64,000 nucleotides of DNA, taken from assembly GCA_020746105.1 (NCBI GenBank), contig CM036658.1, positions 27,739,099 through 27,803,098 on the forward strand, read 5' to 3'. How positions within the stretch are numbered: position 1 is the first letter of the stretch; every line of letters starts with the position of its first letter. Made by a program: the position numbers and the translations under genes. Source of the DNA: Trogon surrucura (Eukaryota; Chordata; Aves; Trogoniformes; Trogonidae). The notes beneath the pieces are model-generated. The model made no database searches. It worked only from the letters and a program-made list of their open reading frames with translations, and was not told where the DNA came from. Below, piece after piece: positions 25,801 through 40,800 of this stretch.

Positions 25801-28800
25801 AACTAACTACTTTGAAAAATGAAGCTTTAAAATATGAAAGGTTATGTTTGTATAATGAAATGTATGACTGTGCAGAGATACCTGTTAAGGCCAAGATTGT
25901 TACTTTAGGATTGTATCCAAAGGAAAGCAAAAAAGAATAATTTTAATTGGCCCAGTTAATACAGCTGCATTAATTTTGGAGCTGACCTTAGTACCTCTGC
26001 ACAAAACTGTGATACTGTCTGGCTGCCAGACAGGCAGATTAGATGATAAGGAAAATGCTATTTAGTTCTGTGTGTGCAGATACAGCTTGACGTGGTCAGT
26101 CTGTCAGAACTCCCAGTAGACTAAGCGTTTGTGGAGGCACACGGGTACTGACTATGTTACTGAATATTTCAGTTTCCTTAGTACAGGCAGGGCCTTGGAC
26201 TAAAAGAGTCGTGTGTTAATCATGCTGATCCAGTAGTTGCTGGCCTGTTGATTCCAACTGTTGCAGGAGTGTTGCACTTCTCTCTGTTATGGAAGCACCT
26301 CTGGTGGAAACAGAGCTGAGGGCGTCGCCTTGTTTCGTGTAAGTAGCTAGAGCAATTGGCAGGTGATGGCAACAGGGGGATGTTATTGGCCCAGATTATG
26401 TTCAGACACTGACCCTGGAGAGAGTAAATCTTGAATTGCTCTGTGAACTGTCTTTTGCATAGAGCAAGCCAGTTTAAACATTCTTTCTTCTTTAGTTAAG
26501 GAAATTCTTCTTGGATGGATCGGGTAGATGTCTTGCCCAGTAGACAGAGGGTTAATGTTGGATTGGCACAAGTGCAGAGCAAAATCAAGCAGCATCTGTA
26601 TTCAGGCACAGCTGGCAGAGAGGTTTTTTCAGCCGTTTTCATTTAGTTTGCACCTACAGAGGTCTTTATTGAAATATGTTTTTTAATATTGTCCTGAGCT
26701 TGCAGAACAACTGTTTTATTGCCCCCACCAGAGAAGTTTGTTCATGGCATACAACCCTGTCAGCAGTGCTATGTAATTGTTGCCCTGGAAACCACATTTG
26801 CATTTTTAATGTAACTTTGTGTCCATAGTTGCAACAAAATAAATGTTTTCTTTGACCTATTAAATACTTTCTTTATGCCACCTGAACTCAAAGTCACTTC
26901 AGATTATTTCCCTGGAGAGTGGGAAAGGAGATCCAACTAAAATTTAGTTATTGTTCTTCACCAAATTAAATTGGGTGAAGCGAGTAAGCTTGAAGTTGAC
27001 CAGATCAATAGCTCTGTTACTTTAGACCAATGTCTGTAATCAAGCAGAGTGCTTTCAATACATTTTTCTCAGGCTTGTTGGAGATTTAATTTAATTAGGT
27101 ATTTACTGTGCTCAGTTAACAGATTGAGCCGCTTTCTAGAACAGTAGCTAAGAAACAACATACATATGGAGTTTGTTTCTCACGGGTCATTAGTAAATGA
27201 GGTAATCGCTTATTTCTGTTGGGTGCCTGCAGTGTAGCATCTAATTTTGTAACACGGAGGTTTATTTTACCTCTGTATGATATTGCCATTTTAAAAATAA
27301 AATCTATTTCAATCTGGGCCAGTCAGTGCCCTAGAAACTGCTTACACAAAGCTGGCAATAATCCTGAATCCAGTAATACAGATATGATGCTGTGAAACTT
27401 CTGTACCAGTTCATGGGATTAATATTTTTATTACATGAGAATAAGGTTGTAATCAGATCAGCAATATTTACAGGTGCTATATGTGGTAACAGGCTTAAAT
27501 AGTAGTAGAAAAAGTAATATTTCTGTTCTACACAAAATCTCTTATTCACTGTGGGAGTCAGATGAGCAGCACTGATAAAGCATATAAACTGCATCATGAC
27601 TGCAAAGTAAAAATTGTGGATTTGGTTTTTTTTAATTAGTGCCCATGAAAGTTGCCAGCTGGGTAGTGCCTCAGCATAGTCCCAAGCAGCCCGTTGGCAT
27701 AAGAAACAGTTTGTGTGTGCTCAGGCGTCCCTGAGGCTGTTCTGAGGAACTAAGTCCACAGTGAAAAGGTGGTTCCAGCTCTGGAGGTCTGCTAAGTGTG
27801 TTCTCTGCAAAAGCCACATGTCAACTTGTTCAGTTAATCAAGTGCTTTTAGCTGTGAGGATTATTCTATATGTGCTCCACATTCAGCTGAATTCACCGAA
27901 CTGACCAGAATAAAAACAGACTTAAGATTTTAGCCATCTCCAACTTAAGACCTTCATGAAAACATAATCTGCAGAGGAGTAGAAAAATGCCGCTTTCATG
28001 CATGGTCCCTCTAGCTGCCCGGATTGCCCCCATTCCAGGAAACTTCATTTTAGCATGAGGGCTCTCCCAGGATACCTTGTTCTTGAGAGTTGAAACCTAC
28101 CCAGACCACAGCAGGAGTCAGATCCTTGGCCTCAACAGGCATTCTTGAGACCACACTGTTCTCGGGTGATGCAAAGCTAGCACAAGCTGCTCAACTGTCC
28201 TTGTTTTGGCATCATTTGTGTTGGGATCAGAAGGTATTATTTCAGATTGCTACAGAGCACTGACATGTTATTGGCCCTTAGAGATTATTATCAGTTTGCT
28301 CAGCTTAAAGTGATCCTTCAGCTGTTCTGTCTCCTTGTCTCTTGGTGCACACCAGAAACATGAGGTAGCAGCCAAAAGCTATTTCTATTCTCCTCCTCCT
28401 TCAGTTGCATGGTATTTGCTTATGCAGCAGTATCTTCCCATAGCTGTTAATGAACTAGAGCTTTCCTTCCGTTTCCAAGCTTGTATGCAAATGAGTAGTG
28501 ATTAATCTGGAATTAAATGAGAAAAAGCCTCATGTAGGCTTACTGCCTTCACTTGTGTTTGTTTCTGCTGTGCACTAGCCTGGATCAGAAAGCTTCGCTT
28601 GTGCTCAGAGCTTTTAGGGGATCCGCCCTTCACGTCCCGTGTCACATCCTCAAGTTTCGTGGCTTTACATCCTTTGTAGAGGTGCAGCACTCACTTATTT
28701 CTGTGTGTTTCTTGAAAGTAGACGACTTTGCAGAGAGGTACTGTAAATGTATCCTTTGAACTGATCAGTGCAGGTATAAACTCATTCAGCCATGGAGAAT

Positions 28801-31800
28801 TCATTGAGGAGATGGGACCTTATAAACACCAGGAAAGACTTCTCTACCATATTCAGTCAACCAGAACAGACAACCTGTAGGAAATCAGACTGTGTTATCT
28901 CTGGTGCTCATGATTTAAGAAGGGCTGAAAATTACCTGGCTGAAAATAATCACCACTGGGCCTGATGGAAAAGTTAGGAGTGCTCTAGGTGAGCAGGGCC
29001 CTGACTAATGAGAGCAGCTTGAATTGTTGACACTGGGATTTCATTTTTCATCTTCACCTTCACAAATTAGCACTGTGCATGAATAAATTTGAAAGTGAGA
29101 AATATATTCACTTCCTGTGGTTTCTTGGACTTTATCTTCCTCCTCTGCATAACAGAGGAAAAAAGAAAATTAAATGGTATTAAAATGAATGGGAAAAAAT
29201 GTTATTACTTGAAGGGCTCAAAGATACTGCATGATGGGACACGTCACAAGCCAAGTAGAAATAAGAGAATCACAGGCGTGCCACTTACTTGAAATTGGTT
29301 TAGGAACCAAAGCACCACATGCCCTTTGAGTGTGGAAATCAGTGAGAAAACCAGGCAGTTTATAGCTGTATTTTTTTTTTGTTTAGGTTACGTTAACAAG
29401 TCTTGTAGTTGTGAGTATCCGTGTGTAAAATACAAAGAGTAAAAACATGTTTCTTAGATTCATGATTATTGTTGATGTTTGTATTCCACCAGAGTATTTT
29501 TTGTAATCCATTATGCATTTCTGCAAATGTCCATGATGCCTGTTAATCAGTTACAGAGTCTTTCATAAATCCAGCATTACTGTAGTATATCAGCCCCTTT
29601 TCTACCCATGCTCTTTTTGTTAAGTTGTTTAGGTACCCATGAGAAATTATGTTTTATTTTGCTCTGTTTCTTGGTCCAGTTTTCAGCATTCAGAGCAAAA
29701 AAATAAGAAATGTAGCTATGCAGTTGGTTCATATTGCTAAACATCAAATACAAATAAAAAAAATCTCCAGTTATTTACATTTATATTAATAACTTGTGAA
29801 CATCTGGTTGCCCCTGACTTATCTTGGACCTAGGCTGTCTATTGCTCTGACACGTAATAGCTCTGTTGCCTTGTGCCTCACCTCTTTCCAAGGTTCCAGC
29901 ACTTCTTTACTTCTGTAATGCTTTGGACTTCCTCCAGCTGGTTAGAGGATCTTTGCTCTGTAGGGTTTTTTTTTAATTATGGATTTTACAGATGTTTCCC
30001 TGGATTTCTCATTTTTTCCTCTACTTATGTCTTTGATCGCATAATTAGACCTTCCTGCCAGCCACTTTCCATCTCAGTTTAGAGTTTTAGGACTTTATGG
30101 CAATTTTTATACCTTTCTAGCTCTTCCAGTCTTCAAACTTGTATGATGTGAGGGCTGAAGAAGTCTTTAGATCCTTCCTTCTTATTCCTCCCTAACTCAC
30201 AGATGTGCATTTTCCTGTCTTGCAGTGGAACGTTGTTTTGGTCTTTTTGGTTCCATTTCTTTCCTTGTCTTCACTGATCAGATTTTTCAAATTTTGTCAT
30301 CCATTTTCTGTAGGATCTGCCTTTCCTCTCTCTCCCATTTCCAAGTGTTTATTTCGTGTGTTACCTTCTTTCTACTAATACGTGTAACCTTCAGTATCTT
30401 TTCTCTTACACTGGTAACAACACTTTAAGACTGGTAGAAGTATTGAGCAGGGGTGGTCAGTAAATTTTTAGTCACAGTTATTAAACTAATCTTTTCGTAA
30501 CACATGCGTTCAGCAATCCAGGGAGGAAACTGGGTCTTCTGAACACCTTTTTCTTCTTGATTCCTGTTCTTTGGTCTTCCTTTATTTTTCCTGTAAAGTT
30601 GCTACCAGTGTGGAAAAGTACTTTCTGAGGAGATGGTTCATACTGCTCTGTTTACGCTGGGGGTTTTGGTGACCAGAAATAGTTACCTAAGCTGTCTCTG
30701 GGCGGTCTGGTGGGTGGGCAGCCCCATCGTGAGATTCTAGCTTGGTGAATGTGTGAATTGTGATATTGGTGATTTTAAAGGTCAGACAAACTTTGCCTGT
30801 TATTCTGCACAGAATTACCATCCAGTACTCAGCGTTGCTAAAGTTGGTGCAGTTATTTATAGCAGTCAATTTAACATGTAATTTCTCAAATGAAGGCCTG
30901 AATCAGTAAATGCAGCAAGAAGCATGAATAACCAGACAGTTTCTTTAAGTTGTGGCTGCTTCTATGCATAGATTGATAACTGTGCTGTGCTCTGGAGTTT
31001 TCTTTTATAAATGCTTTCCAGAGCAAAACTTTGCCTGGCCATGGTCTTTGTTACGTTCATTTTTCTTCGTATTGCTAATGCTATTTCACTGATCCTTAAG
31101 AATAACTGGCTTTGTAATCGTGGCCAATAGTTACTGCACAGTAATAATATGTATAGACTAAAGAAAACATATCTGCATTGAAGTTTTATATAATATCGTC
31201 CTTACACACAGAGTGCTTTTAAACTTTGAAATCAATGAATGCTATTATTTTAAACAGCTTTAACATTTGGTTTCCTGGTTGCCCGTAAATGTAGAGTGTT
31301 GCTTGCTTTTTGCACTACAATCTTCCAAGACTAGCTTCTGGGCATAGGTGAATATTTCAGCAATTTTGGTGTCAGATGTTGAGGCAGGGATTTGATTTTA
31401 TGAAGAATACATCTCTAGAGATTTCCTGTTTGTTTGCTTTTAAACAGTCTTGTAACTTAAGCACTTGAGGAATTCAGTTTGGAACAGCCAGGGTTAAAAG
31501 AAATAGTAATAAATGTGATTTTGATTTAGTGAAGTTTGAGAGTTGCTTTTCTTCAGTGTTAATGCCACAGTAGGAATCCTATCTGCGCTGGCATTCCACA
31601 TCTGCAAGCAGAAACATACATACATGGTTTATTTCAGTTTTATGCATATCAGCAGACTGAAATGATTGGTTTGCATCAGTAGAGCACTTCTATCCTTAAG
31701 GTTTGCATTAGTGCAGCTGTACCACGTTGAAATTATATATGTCTGTATGAACAAAGGAGGCCTCAGCTGCAAATATGTAGAAGATACATGCTATGAATGT

Positions 31801-34800
31801 GCACTTTATACACTCTGTTCAGTTAACTTCATGATGTGATTACAGTTAAGATGTATAATTCTAGGGCAAGCACTCGTGCTCATTTTCCAGCAACTTAGAT
31901 TAAACATTGGGGATTTGAGGTTTTGTGTACTTCATATTTTTTTATTATTTTTTTTTCTCCTGACAGAGAGACCAATGGAGTTGTTTGGATTCATTTTGTT
32001 TAAGGTGTAGCACTCTTCCGCAACCAAACAGGGAAGTTACTGGTGCAGGTAGCGTTAATGTGCTCTCATTGATGCCACCTACAGCAGTTTTTTAGCCACA
32101 TGCAGTTGTTCTGCTCTGTTACGTAACATATGGGGGTTTTATCTCCTTTGTAATTTGCACATACCTAAAAGTTCTGATACTTTGACAGTAAGTCCTCGGG
32201 CAACACGACCTCCAGTTTGCGTGTAACTGAGGGATAGGCAGGAATGCTCTTCAGGGAAGAAGCAGCAGACTGTAGATCATAGGAGATGTAAGATTCTGCT
32301 TTGTTGACTGGAGACAATTGCAGCTTGAACTCTTTGCTCAACACAGTAGGTTGAAGGGATCTGTATATGTAGGATGAGAACATACTGACTGCTGCTTCTT
32401 CAGGCAGAGACTGCTGAAGCACTGACCATGCACTTGGTGAGCCAAGCCCTGAGGAAAGCCTAAGCTGTAATGCAGCTTCAATTCTAGTATTTTTTCACTA
32501 AGAGATTTCAGCTTGCTTCATCAGTTCTTTGTGTAAATGTGTTGTATGTAGTATAAAATCCCACTTTGTTCAAGAGAATAGGAATCAGAGTTGAATTTTT
32601 TGCTAGAGGGGGATATCAAATTGGCTGACCTTTTATTCCACGGGGCTTGTAAAATTCTACCAGTTCCGTTTTGCAGACGGACTGCTCCAACAAAATCAGC
32701 ATAGAAACTTGCGTATTAAACACTGTATTCAGGGAAATTTTCTCTTCACGTGATTAGCTCCCCCTCCTCTCATCTCACACTCTTTGAGATTCTGTGGGAA
32801 AAATGAGCTCTGTTGCTTTTCCTTGTGGCATAATTGTTGTGTTAAGCCGACCATTTATTCTTTTTCTCTTAAGAATTATTCCAAGGTAAACAGTATAATC
32901 TTTAGCTCTGCTATAGTTTGGCCCGCGCAGACTTTTTTTTTTTTTTTTGCCCTTTAGTCCTGAAAATCTTTTGACGTCAGTTCTGCAAGTATTTGATGTA
33001 CTATGAAGGCTGTGCAGTGTTTGCCATGTATATTTACTGCGAGCTGCTACAGGCTGTTGGTTGCGTACTTTGCTGGCATTTTCTTGTCTGTACATTATTT
33101 ACTGTTCGGTAGCTTTTCTTAACTGTAGTTTTGAAAGCATGATTAACATTTGAATTTCTTTGACCTTTAAATGTGACAAAGTCATCCTGTGATGTGTTTA
33201 TAGGGAGTTTTTTTCAACATGGGAGCTTTCCAATAACAGCAGGATCTTAATTTCATTTGTTTAGGCATCATAATCTTAGGCTGGAGCGTCACCTTCACCC
33301 CAGAGAGAATAATTTCTGTGCATATAGTACACCTGCACTGAAGGGGTTCTATAAAACAAGCTGAAACTTTGCATAATTACTTTACAGTGTTACATTTGCA
33401 TATTTCCACATTGCAAATAGTTAAACTGCTAACAATGGGATATTAAAAAAGCCCTATTCACCTGCACCCGATGTGAAAACTAGGCAGCCACTGCAGGACA
33501 AAGCATAGCTTCTGTGCTCAAGCCAGAGGCAATTAGGCTTGGCTAGGCAATGAGAAAATCTCCAAACTATTTAAACCACAAAAGTGGGAAAAAACCCAGA
33601 ATGTTGTGTTTTATTGCAGGTTCGGGAACTGCAAACGCGTTTGCAGAGTGTGCAGGCAACAGGCCCGTCCAGCCCAAGCCGTCTGACTTCTGCCAACCGA
33701 CCCATCAACCCCAGCACAGGAGAGCTGAGCACAAGCAGCAGCAGCAATGACATTCCCATAGCCAAGGTGAGCTGTTGCATGTTGCAGCAACGCATTTCGT
33801 TACCTGAGAGAAGGCAGCTTCGTTTTTCACAGCTGCCATGCAAGTGCGTGACTAACTGGGAGATATCAGAAATCCCCCGAGAGGGTTCTGGGGTCCTAAG
33901 CCAGGCCCGTGAATCTGAGCTGTGGAAAGTAGTTAAATGCTAATGATTGTGATTCTCCCAGTTACAACACAGCTGTCAATTTTACAGTAGTTTGTAAGTG
34001 TAGGTTTGAAAGTGCAGCTTGTGGACAAATACATTTTGTTTCATCTTTATGGAGTGTGGGTTCCTGTGTAACCTGTGCAGCATTCTGACTTACAGATTGC
34101 TGAAAGAGTGAAGTTGTCAAAGACAAGATCAGAGTCATCATCATCTGATAGACCTGTCTTAGGATCAGAAATCAGCAGCATAGGGGTAAGGACTGAAAAT
34201 TATGCATGTGCATGATTTCCTTTGAAGATGATCTGTGCTCTATGAAAAGCAGCATTGTTTTCTTACTAAATTAATATGTGAGCTTACTGAAAATACTTGA
34301 GAAGTTACTCTGAGAAGAGTGTTTCAACAAAGAATATTTCACCCGGTGTTGAGATCACATTTTCTTATCAGTGGTGGCTAGAAATCATTTTCTGAGTGAC
34401 TTCAAGAGAGTAATTTTGAAGTCAATTCCTCCAAAATGAAATTCTTCAAGAAAAGATCATTCAGTTGCATTTCACAACTTCCAGTCAACATGGAACTGGA
34501 TTCTGCTTTGTAATGCCATAACACTGTTGTTACTGTGTGCTAATATTTGTTTCACTGAAGAGCTTGGCTCTGACCTTCTGCTAAGCTTTTAAGAGAGTAA
34601 ATAACTTGCATGTTAGGCTTTTTAAATGTGTTATGAAATAGTGGGCTTCATCCTTTGGTTAGTAGAATTTTAAATCAGAATAGCTTCTTAAAGTGGAAAC
34701 TTGTAAATATTCTATTTAATGTAAAATTCGTAGTAAAAGATGAATAATGAGTGCCTCAAAGTGAGTGCATCCAAGCAGGTGCAGCTCTCGAAGCAGACTA

Positions 34801-37800
34801 CCTGTGAGAGGAATCCAGAGGTGACCTGTTCATGATGATCTGTTAACTGCCCTGCAGGTGTCCAGTACTGTGGCTGAACATTTGGCACATTCCCTCCAAG
34901 ACTGCTCAAACATCCAGGAAATCTTCCAGACTTTGTATTCCCATGGATCTGCTATCTCCGAAAGTAAAATCAGAGAGTTTGAAGTGGAGACAGAGAGATT
35001 AAATAGGTAAGATGGAAAGTTAGGTATGGTCAAACATGTCTACCATTAGCTTTGTTAAAGTTGCTACTTTTTCTTGATCACTCCTTAGTTAGTCCCAGCT
35101 CGACTGTGGAAGCTGCAGCTAAAGATGGAAGGTAGTTGATGAAGATTGAATCATATGCTAAGGGTTCTTTCCATTAGTGGAACAGTTTGGTCATAGATGA
35201 TTAGATAAGCATGGCAACTTCCGCTGTGACAGTTTGCACTGTAGAGTGTCCTCTGTGGCTGGCCAGATAGACATGGCATCTTTTTTCGTAAGACATAGCA
35301 CTTGAAGAAATAGGAATTCACTTATTCTCTGTCATTCTGGAATTAGCTTTCTTTGTTTTGTCCTGACAAAACAGAATTATAGCATTAACTGTATCAGTGG
35401 ATGTACTGTTTTGTGGTGGTGTAGCGTCTATAGCAGGAAATACTCTTCTGTCTGCAGAAGAGATTTTGTAACTTCCTGGTTCAAATTAAAATACTGCTGG
35501 TGTTGTCCTTCAATAAGCAAATCCTATCAAAACCAGTGCTTCATGTCCTGTTTGGCGCATGAAATCAAAACTGTGCATCAGGAGCATGAGAGTCATGTCT
35601 CAGCATGTTTCCTTCCAAGTTCTCTCTTCCCCACAACTATCTCAGATTTAGTCTGATCAGTATAATATCTCTTTTATTTGTAGCTCATGTTTTTGTAGTA
35701 CTGCAAAATGTGATCCTTTTTTTCTTTCTCTTTTTCATGCACTGCAGAATTAGGCCTTGACAGCATGCATCCTTACAGGAAGTATCAAAGAAGGGATAGG
35801 AGGTGAAACATCTGAGAGTTCTAGCAGCTAGGAGAGTTAGGGCTTTATTCTGATCATTGAATAAATGGTAGGCTGTGCCTTCTCCTCCTTCCTGTATTTA
35901 TTAAGAAGTGAGTAATTTTTGAATGACACTAATTTATTCATCAGCTACCTGTTCACATTTTTAAATCATTTGCTTGTCTTTTCAGTGTGTGTCCAACTTT
36001 TACAATTGGATGTAGTACATGGAGGTGTAGTGCAGTTACCAGCAGTGAGAATAACCAGTAATATTGGTGTTCAGAAGCCTCATTTTCAGATTCAGCGTTA
36101 ACCTCATTGAGAAGAATATTACAGTCAAGTTCTGATATGAGTTTCTGTTTGACTGTTGGGCTTTTGGAGATTTCATTGCCTCATTCAAACATCACTTTCA
36201 AAGTTACCTCTCTAATCGCAACCAAAATATTACTTCGAGTGAAAAGTTTATTCTGGGTGTTCCAGAGAAGGGGGGAGTTTTTACAGCTGCATGATCCCTG
36301 CACACACCCTCACATTGCACTAATGAATATGCCACTGAAAACAAGAAGCAAATGTGGCAGCAGGAAGTGAGGAATGGAGGCAGAAAAAAATAAGCAAAAG
36401 GTTAATATGGAACTGCCCTACGTAGTCTTCTGGCTACAAAAAAAAAGGGCACAGCTTTCCGCTTGCTGCTGTTGCACAGGGTTATGTTTACATTTTATGG
36501 GAAGGAGAGAAGAAGGAAAAGAGGGTGTCCTAGGAGAAATTACTTTCCCCTTGGCTCTTCATATGGGGCACAGAACTGATAAATTTTGCCATCTTCCTTA
36601 AAAGCCTGGTGTAGACCAAACACTATTTGTCGTTTTAAATTATGATTGTTCTAGAGTTTTCATGACAGTGTCTTCAAGGTAAGCTTGAAGTTTACGAATT
36701 ACTTCCTTTACTACAGCCGTATTGAGCACTTGAAATCCCAGAATGACTTGTTGACAATAACACTGGAAGAGTGCAAGAGCAACGCCGAGAGGATGAGCAT
36801 GCTTGTTGGGAAGTATGAGTCCAATGCCACAGCTCTGAGGCTTGCATTGCAGTACAGGTATGTACCTACAGAGAGAATATCTCAACAGGAAAAAGAGGGA
36901 GCAGGGGAGTCTTGGTAGAAGTCTTTGAGAGTGAAATTGTTTGTGTGCCGTATTAATGCTGTTCCTTTTTGTGCCCTCACTGAAGAAATGTCCCTTTGGT
37001 TAAATTGCTTGACAAACTGCAGAAGTGAAGTTGCTGATACGAGTGTATTTCAACCCTAGGTCACCAGCAGTAGTGAACTTGGTCTAATAAAAATAAACAG
37101 ATTTATCATTTCATTTTAAAACATTTAATTCAAATTTGAATTTAGGAGTGATATGTAGACTTGAACTGTATCCAATATTAAGATACATGTTCTCTCTATT
37201 AGACTTGGACCTTTCAGAAGACTGGTGGACCAGAGAGGAGTATTGTACTCCTCAAAATTCAGAGTCACTTTATGTTTTGTCAGTTGGAATTGTGAATAAA
37301 TTGCTTGGTATGTGGTTACAAGTGTCTAAATGTGCTTTTTGTGTATATAAAGAAGATGTTGTTTAACTCCTTCAGCTGCACCTGATTTGAAACAGGCAGC
37401 TCTGGTCTTTAGACAGTTTGTCTACCTTTTAAAGAATGTATTCTGTTACTATCAGCCTTCAGCAAATTAGAAGTAGTATATTAATTAATTATTTTTGCAA
37501 ACATTAGAATGCAACAGGAATGAGTGACTCGCAGCTGTGTTTAGAAGCCATTGTGCTGTAAGGAAAAAAATCTTCCAGCCAGAACAGAGAAACTAATACT
37601 TTTGTCTTTTCTTCTTACTGCACTTTGTGTGGTCTAACTATATGGTAGAGTATAGAATACAGTATTTTGTATAGTAAGAAGGCATGAAAAAAGTTTCTCA
37701 AAGGAGTCGTGTCAGCCACCATTCCTATTATTGCCTGTTCAAATATGCTCCTAGAGCTCACTTCACATCAGATCATTCTCTTCTATTTTAACTTGTTACA

Positions 37801-40800
37801 TTACTTGAGGCCAAACTGGGATCATCATAAGGAAGGACAGATTGTTAAATGCTTGTGATAGCAGCTCTGTGTGTTATTTTCTTTAATATCTCTGCTGCTA
37901 GACAAGTAGTAGGGAATCATGCACTTCATCAGCTACCTCCATCTTCTTGTTGCTGTTGCAGGTATTCTTCCCTTATGAGCTGGGGTTATGTTTTGTGTGA
38001 TTGTTTTCTATGGTTTGTTTTTTCTTTCAGTGAACAGTGCATAGAAGCATATGAGCTGCTGCTGGCATTGGCAGAAAGTGAGCAGAGTCTCATTCTTGGG
38101 CAGTTCAGAGCTGCAGGTGTTGGTTCTGTTGGTAAGAGAGCAATGAATCACTTCATTTAAAATCCTTTTTTTTTTTTGCATGTCAGTTAACATTAGAGTT
38201 AGTTGTAACTGTGAGTCATCTCATGACCTGGCACTTAGAATGCTCTCTAGCCTTTTCTTGTTTTTAACTAATTAAAACATTTTATATGCAAAAAAAAAAA
38301 AAAGGGGGAAAAGTAAAAGAGACTGGAATTAAATCGTAAAATTCACCAGCAGTTTAAATCCACCTACGTATACTATCACAAGGGGATGCCTACTCTGTGA
38401 GTGATAAGGCATCCAACTATACTGATTGAAATTATTAAACAGTGCTCATGAGCATATGTGACTTAGGGCCATACAGCTGTGGTAAGTGCAGGTATAGATT
38501 GTTTAAACCATCAACAACCCTAGAAGTTGAATGTATTTAATGAAAAACTGGGGTGAAGATAACACTAAGGTAGCACTGAGTAGTTAAAAAAAAAAGGCTT
38601 TAGATTTTCACTCCACATTTTATCTTTGTTCTGAAATTTTAAAGCATTCTGTCTTATGATAGTATTACTGTGTTTCCAGGAGTAATAGCCTATATGTTCC
38701 CACTTTTCCTTATTTTGTGGATAGTTAATGTTGTGGCTAGGTGGTGCCTAGGGTTTTTTAATGTGCTTCTTGCTAAGTAATGGAATGAACCACAATGGAA
38801 TGAGGATACGGCTCAGAAGTGTTTGGAGCTCAACGTTGATGTTGGCTCCACTCCTCTGTTGGAAGGAGGCGATTACACAGTGAAGATTAATCTGGATTTT
38901 ATAGTCCCTTTCCTTTTAGTGATAGGAAAAGGTAGTTGTAGTAATCTTTAAGTAGAAAGAGAGAGAATCTTCAGAGAGTAACTCCTCATGCTGTGCTGAG
39001 TTACTCTGTCTGTTACTCTGCCTGGTCACCATACCCCTTATTTTGTATCTCTCCGACAGTTAGAAGCACGCCCTTGTGCACCTTTCTTGGACTGTGGGGT
39101 GCATGCCGTACACTAAACATTAGAGATTAGTCTGGGATTTTCATCCACCTTTCTTCCAGACTCTGGTCATTCCTTTCCACACTGTGGTATGGAGCTTTCC
39201 CCACTGGTGGAGATCACTGGCCAGCAAAAGTGAATTTAGTCTTGGATTTTCTATTCACGTGGGTGGCAGAAAGAAATCTTAGAAGGAAGAAATACTTTGG
39301 GTTTGAGTAGGGTTTCATCTTGCATGGATTTTATGAAAGTGAATGTAGGTTTTTATATAAGTGTCTGTCTACAGCTCTTAATTAAGGTATTATTGATTAC
39401 AGACCTGTAATACAAATAGCACGAATTTCCCATTACATACAACAGCTTGGAGGAAGTTGTGTTTGGGTTATGTGTCTTTACTTCACTGTGAAATTTGATT
39501 AAAACACCTAGATAAAAGAGCAGATTTCTGGTTTGAAGATCAGTCAAGTTCTATATCAACATCTTTGAGTGGAAAAACCATGGGAATTGCTTCTGCATCA
39601 CTTCAGAGCTGAGCATATTCAGCTGCTTTTAACAGAACATTCTCCATTCCTTTCTTCAGCATTAATGTTATTCCTAGTGTACCCACTTCACTTAGCAAGT
39701 GTGAAGAATGGGTAATTGGTCTTTGACTCAAGTAAGGATGAAATGAAAATCTGATATCTATATTGAGGAGTTTTTATGCTCCCTGACATACTTGCATTAT
39801 ATTTGGTTAAGTATGAATATATTGTAGCTTCATTCAGACTCTGTGTAACTGCTAATGTGTCTTACTTTAATGACTTGTCTCCAGCTATATTTAGGACAAT
39901 AAGAATAGCGACAGTAATAGTTTCTGTCCTGCCTCTGCTGAAGATGTGGCTTACCAGCTGCATAAATGCTGCACAACAGCTACAAATTATAGCAAATTAA
40001 TGAACACCACTGCTACTTTTCTTTTGGTTTAGTGTGCATGACTCTAAACTCTAAAAGACAGCTTCTAAGCGGTAAGACAGTTCTTCCAGCTGGAAAGTTA
40101 ACCTCTAAGAAGGTGTTCTGGCAAACTGTTGGGCTTGAGGTAAAAGTGCTTTTGAGAAAAACACTGGAAGTGACCACACTATGAAACAGCACTGGACTGA
40201 TTGGAGTAAGAGGTGTAATTCAGACTGAGGCTTTTCCAAAGTGCTGTTAATTCGAGCACCCTAAACTAATGCACAACACACACCCTACGAACGGACAAAC
40301 TGTCTTCAGATGGAACATCAGTTAAGACATGCACCTGGAGCAGCAAGCACCTGGAGCTTGTGGCTGGGAGGGAGATACATTCAGGCCAGTAGCTCAGTTA
40401 CCACTGATACTCACAACAGAAGTGAAGTTGTTTTTACATCACAGATTATAGTTTATTGTCATCATCTTGGTGTAAACCAAGAGTATGTGGAAGAATCTCT
40501 GTTCTTGCCTTAATTTCTGACAACCTCCTCAAAGCTCTGAAACAGACTGTTTGCTTGAAAACTAGGGGACCAGACGGGTGATGAAAACATCACCCAGATG
40601 CTTAAGAGAGCTCATGACTGCAGGAAGACAGCTGAGAACGCAGCGAAAGCCTTGCTGATGAAACTAGATGGGAGCTGCGGGGGAGCCTATGCAGTCACTG
40701 GCTGTAGCGTGCAGCCCTGGGAAAGCCTGTCATCCAACAGCCACACCAGGTAACTGCAACTTGTCTGCTCTCCTGATTCCCAAGGGTTTGATTTTAGACC

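Larger units (their letters stand above)
23911..33619. other. MCC intron d-e (9.7 kb, longest complete intron)
   Basis: Contains a possible old CR1 near 25200-25790, a poly-T run at 25094-25113, a pyrimidine-rich zone (29820-30420) and a poly-T run near 32932-32948. Otherwise no repeat or gene is recognised. Two stretches with octamer motifs (26690-26880 and 33360-33440) look like ordinary or possibly regulatory intron sequence. Confidence 0.8.

Noticed and set aside
28760..29010. Possible further CR1 3' fragment
   Set aside because: A few words (caccaggaaagacttct) look CR1-like, but the rest does not follow any CR1 3' end I know.
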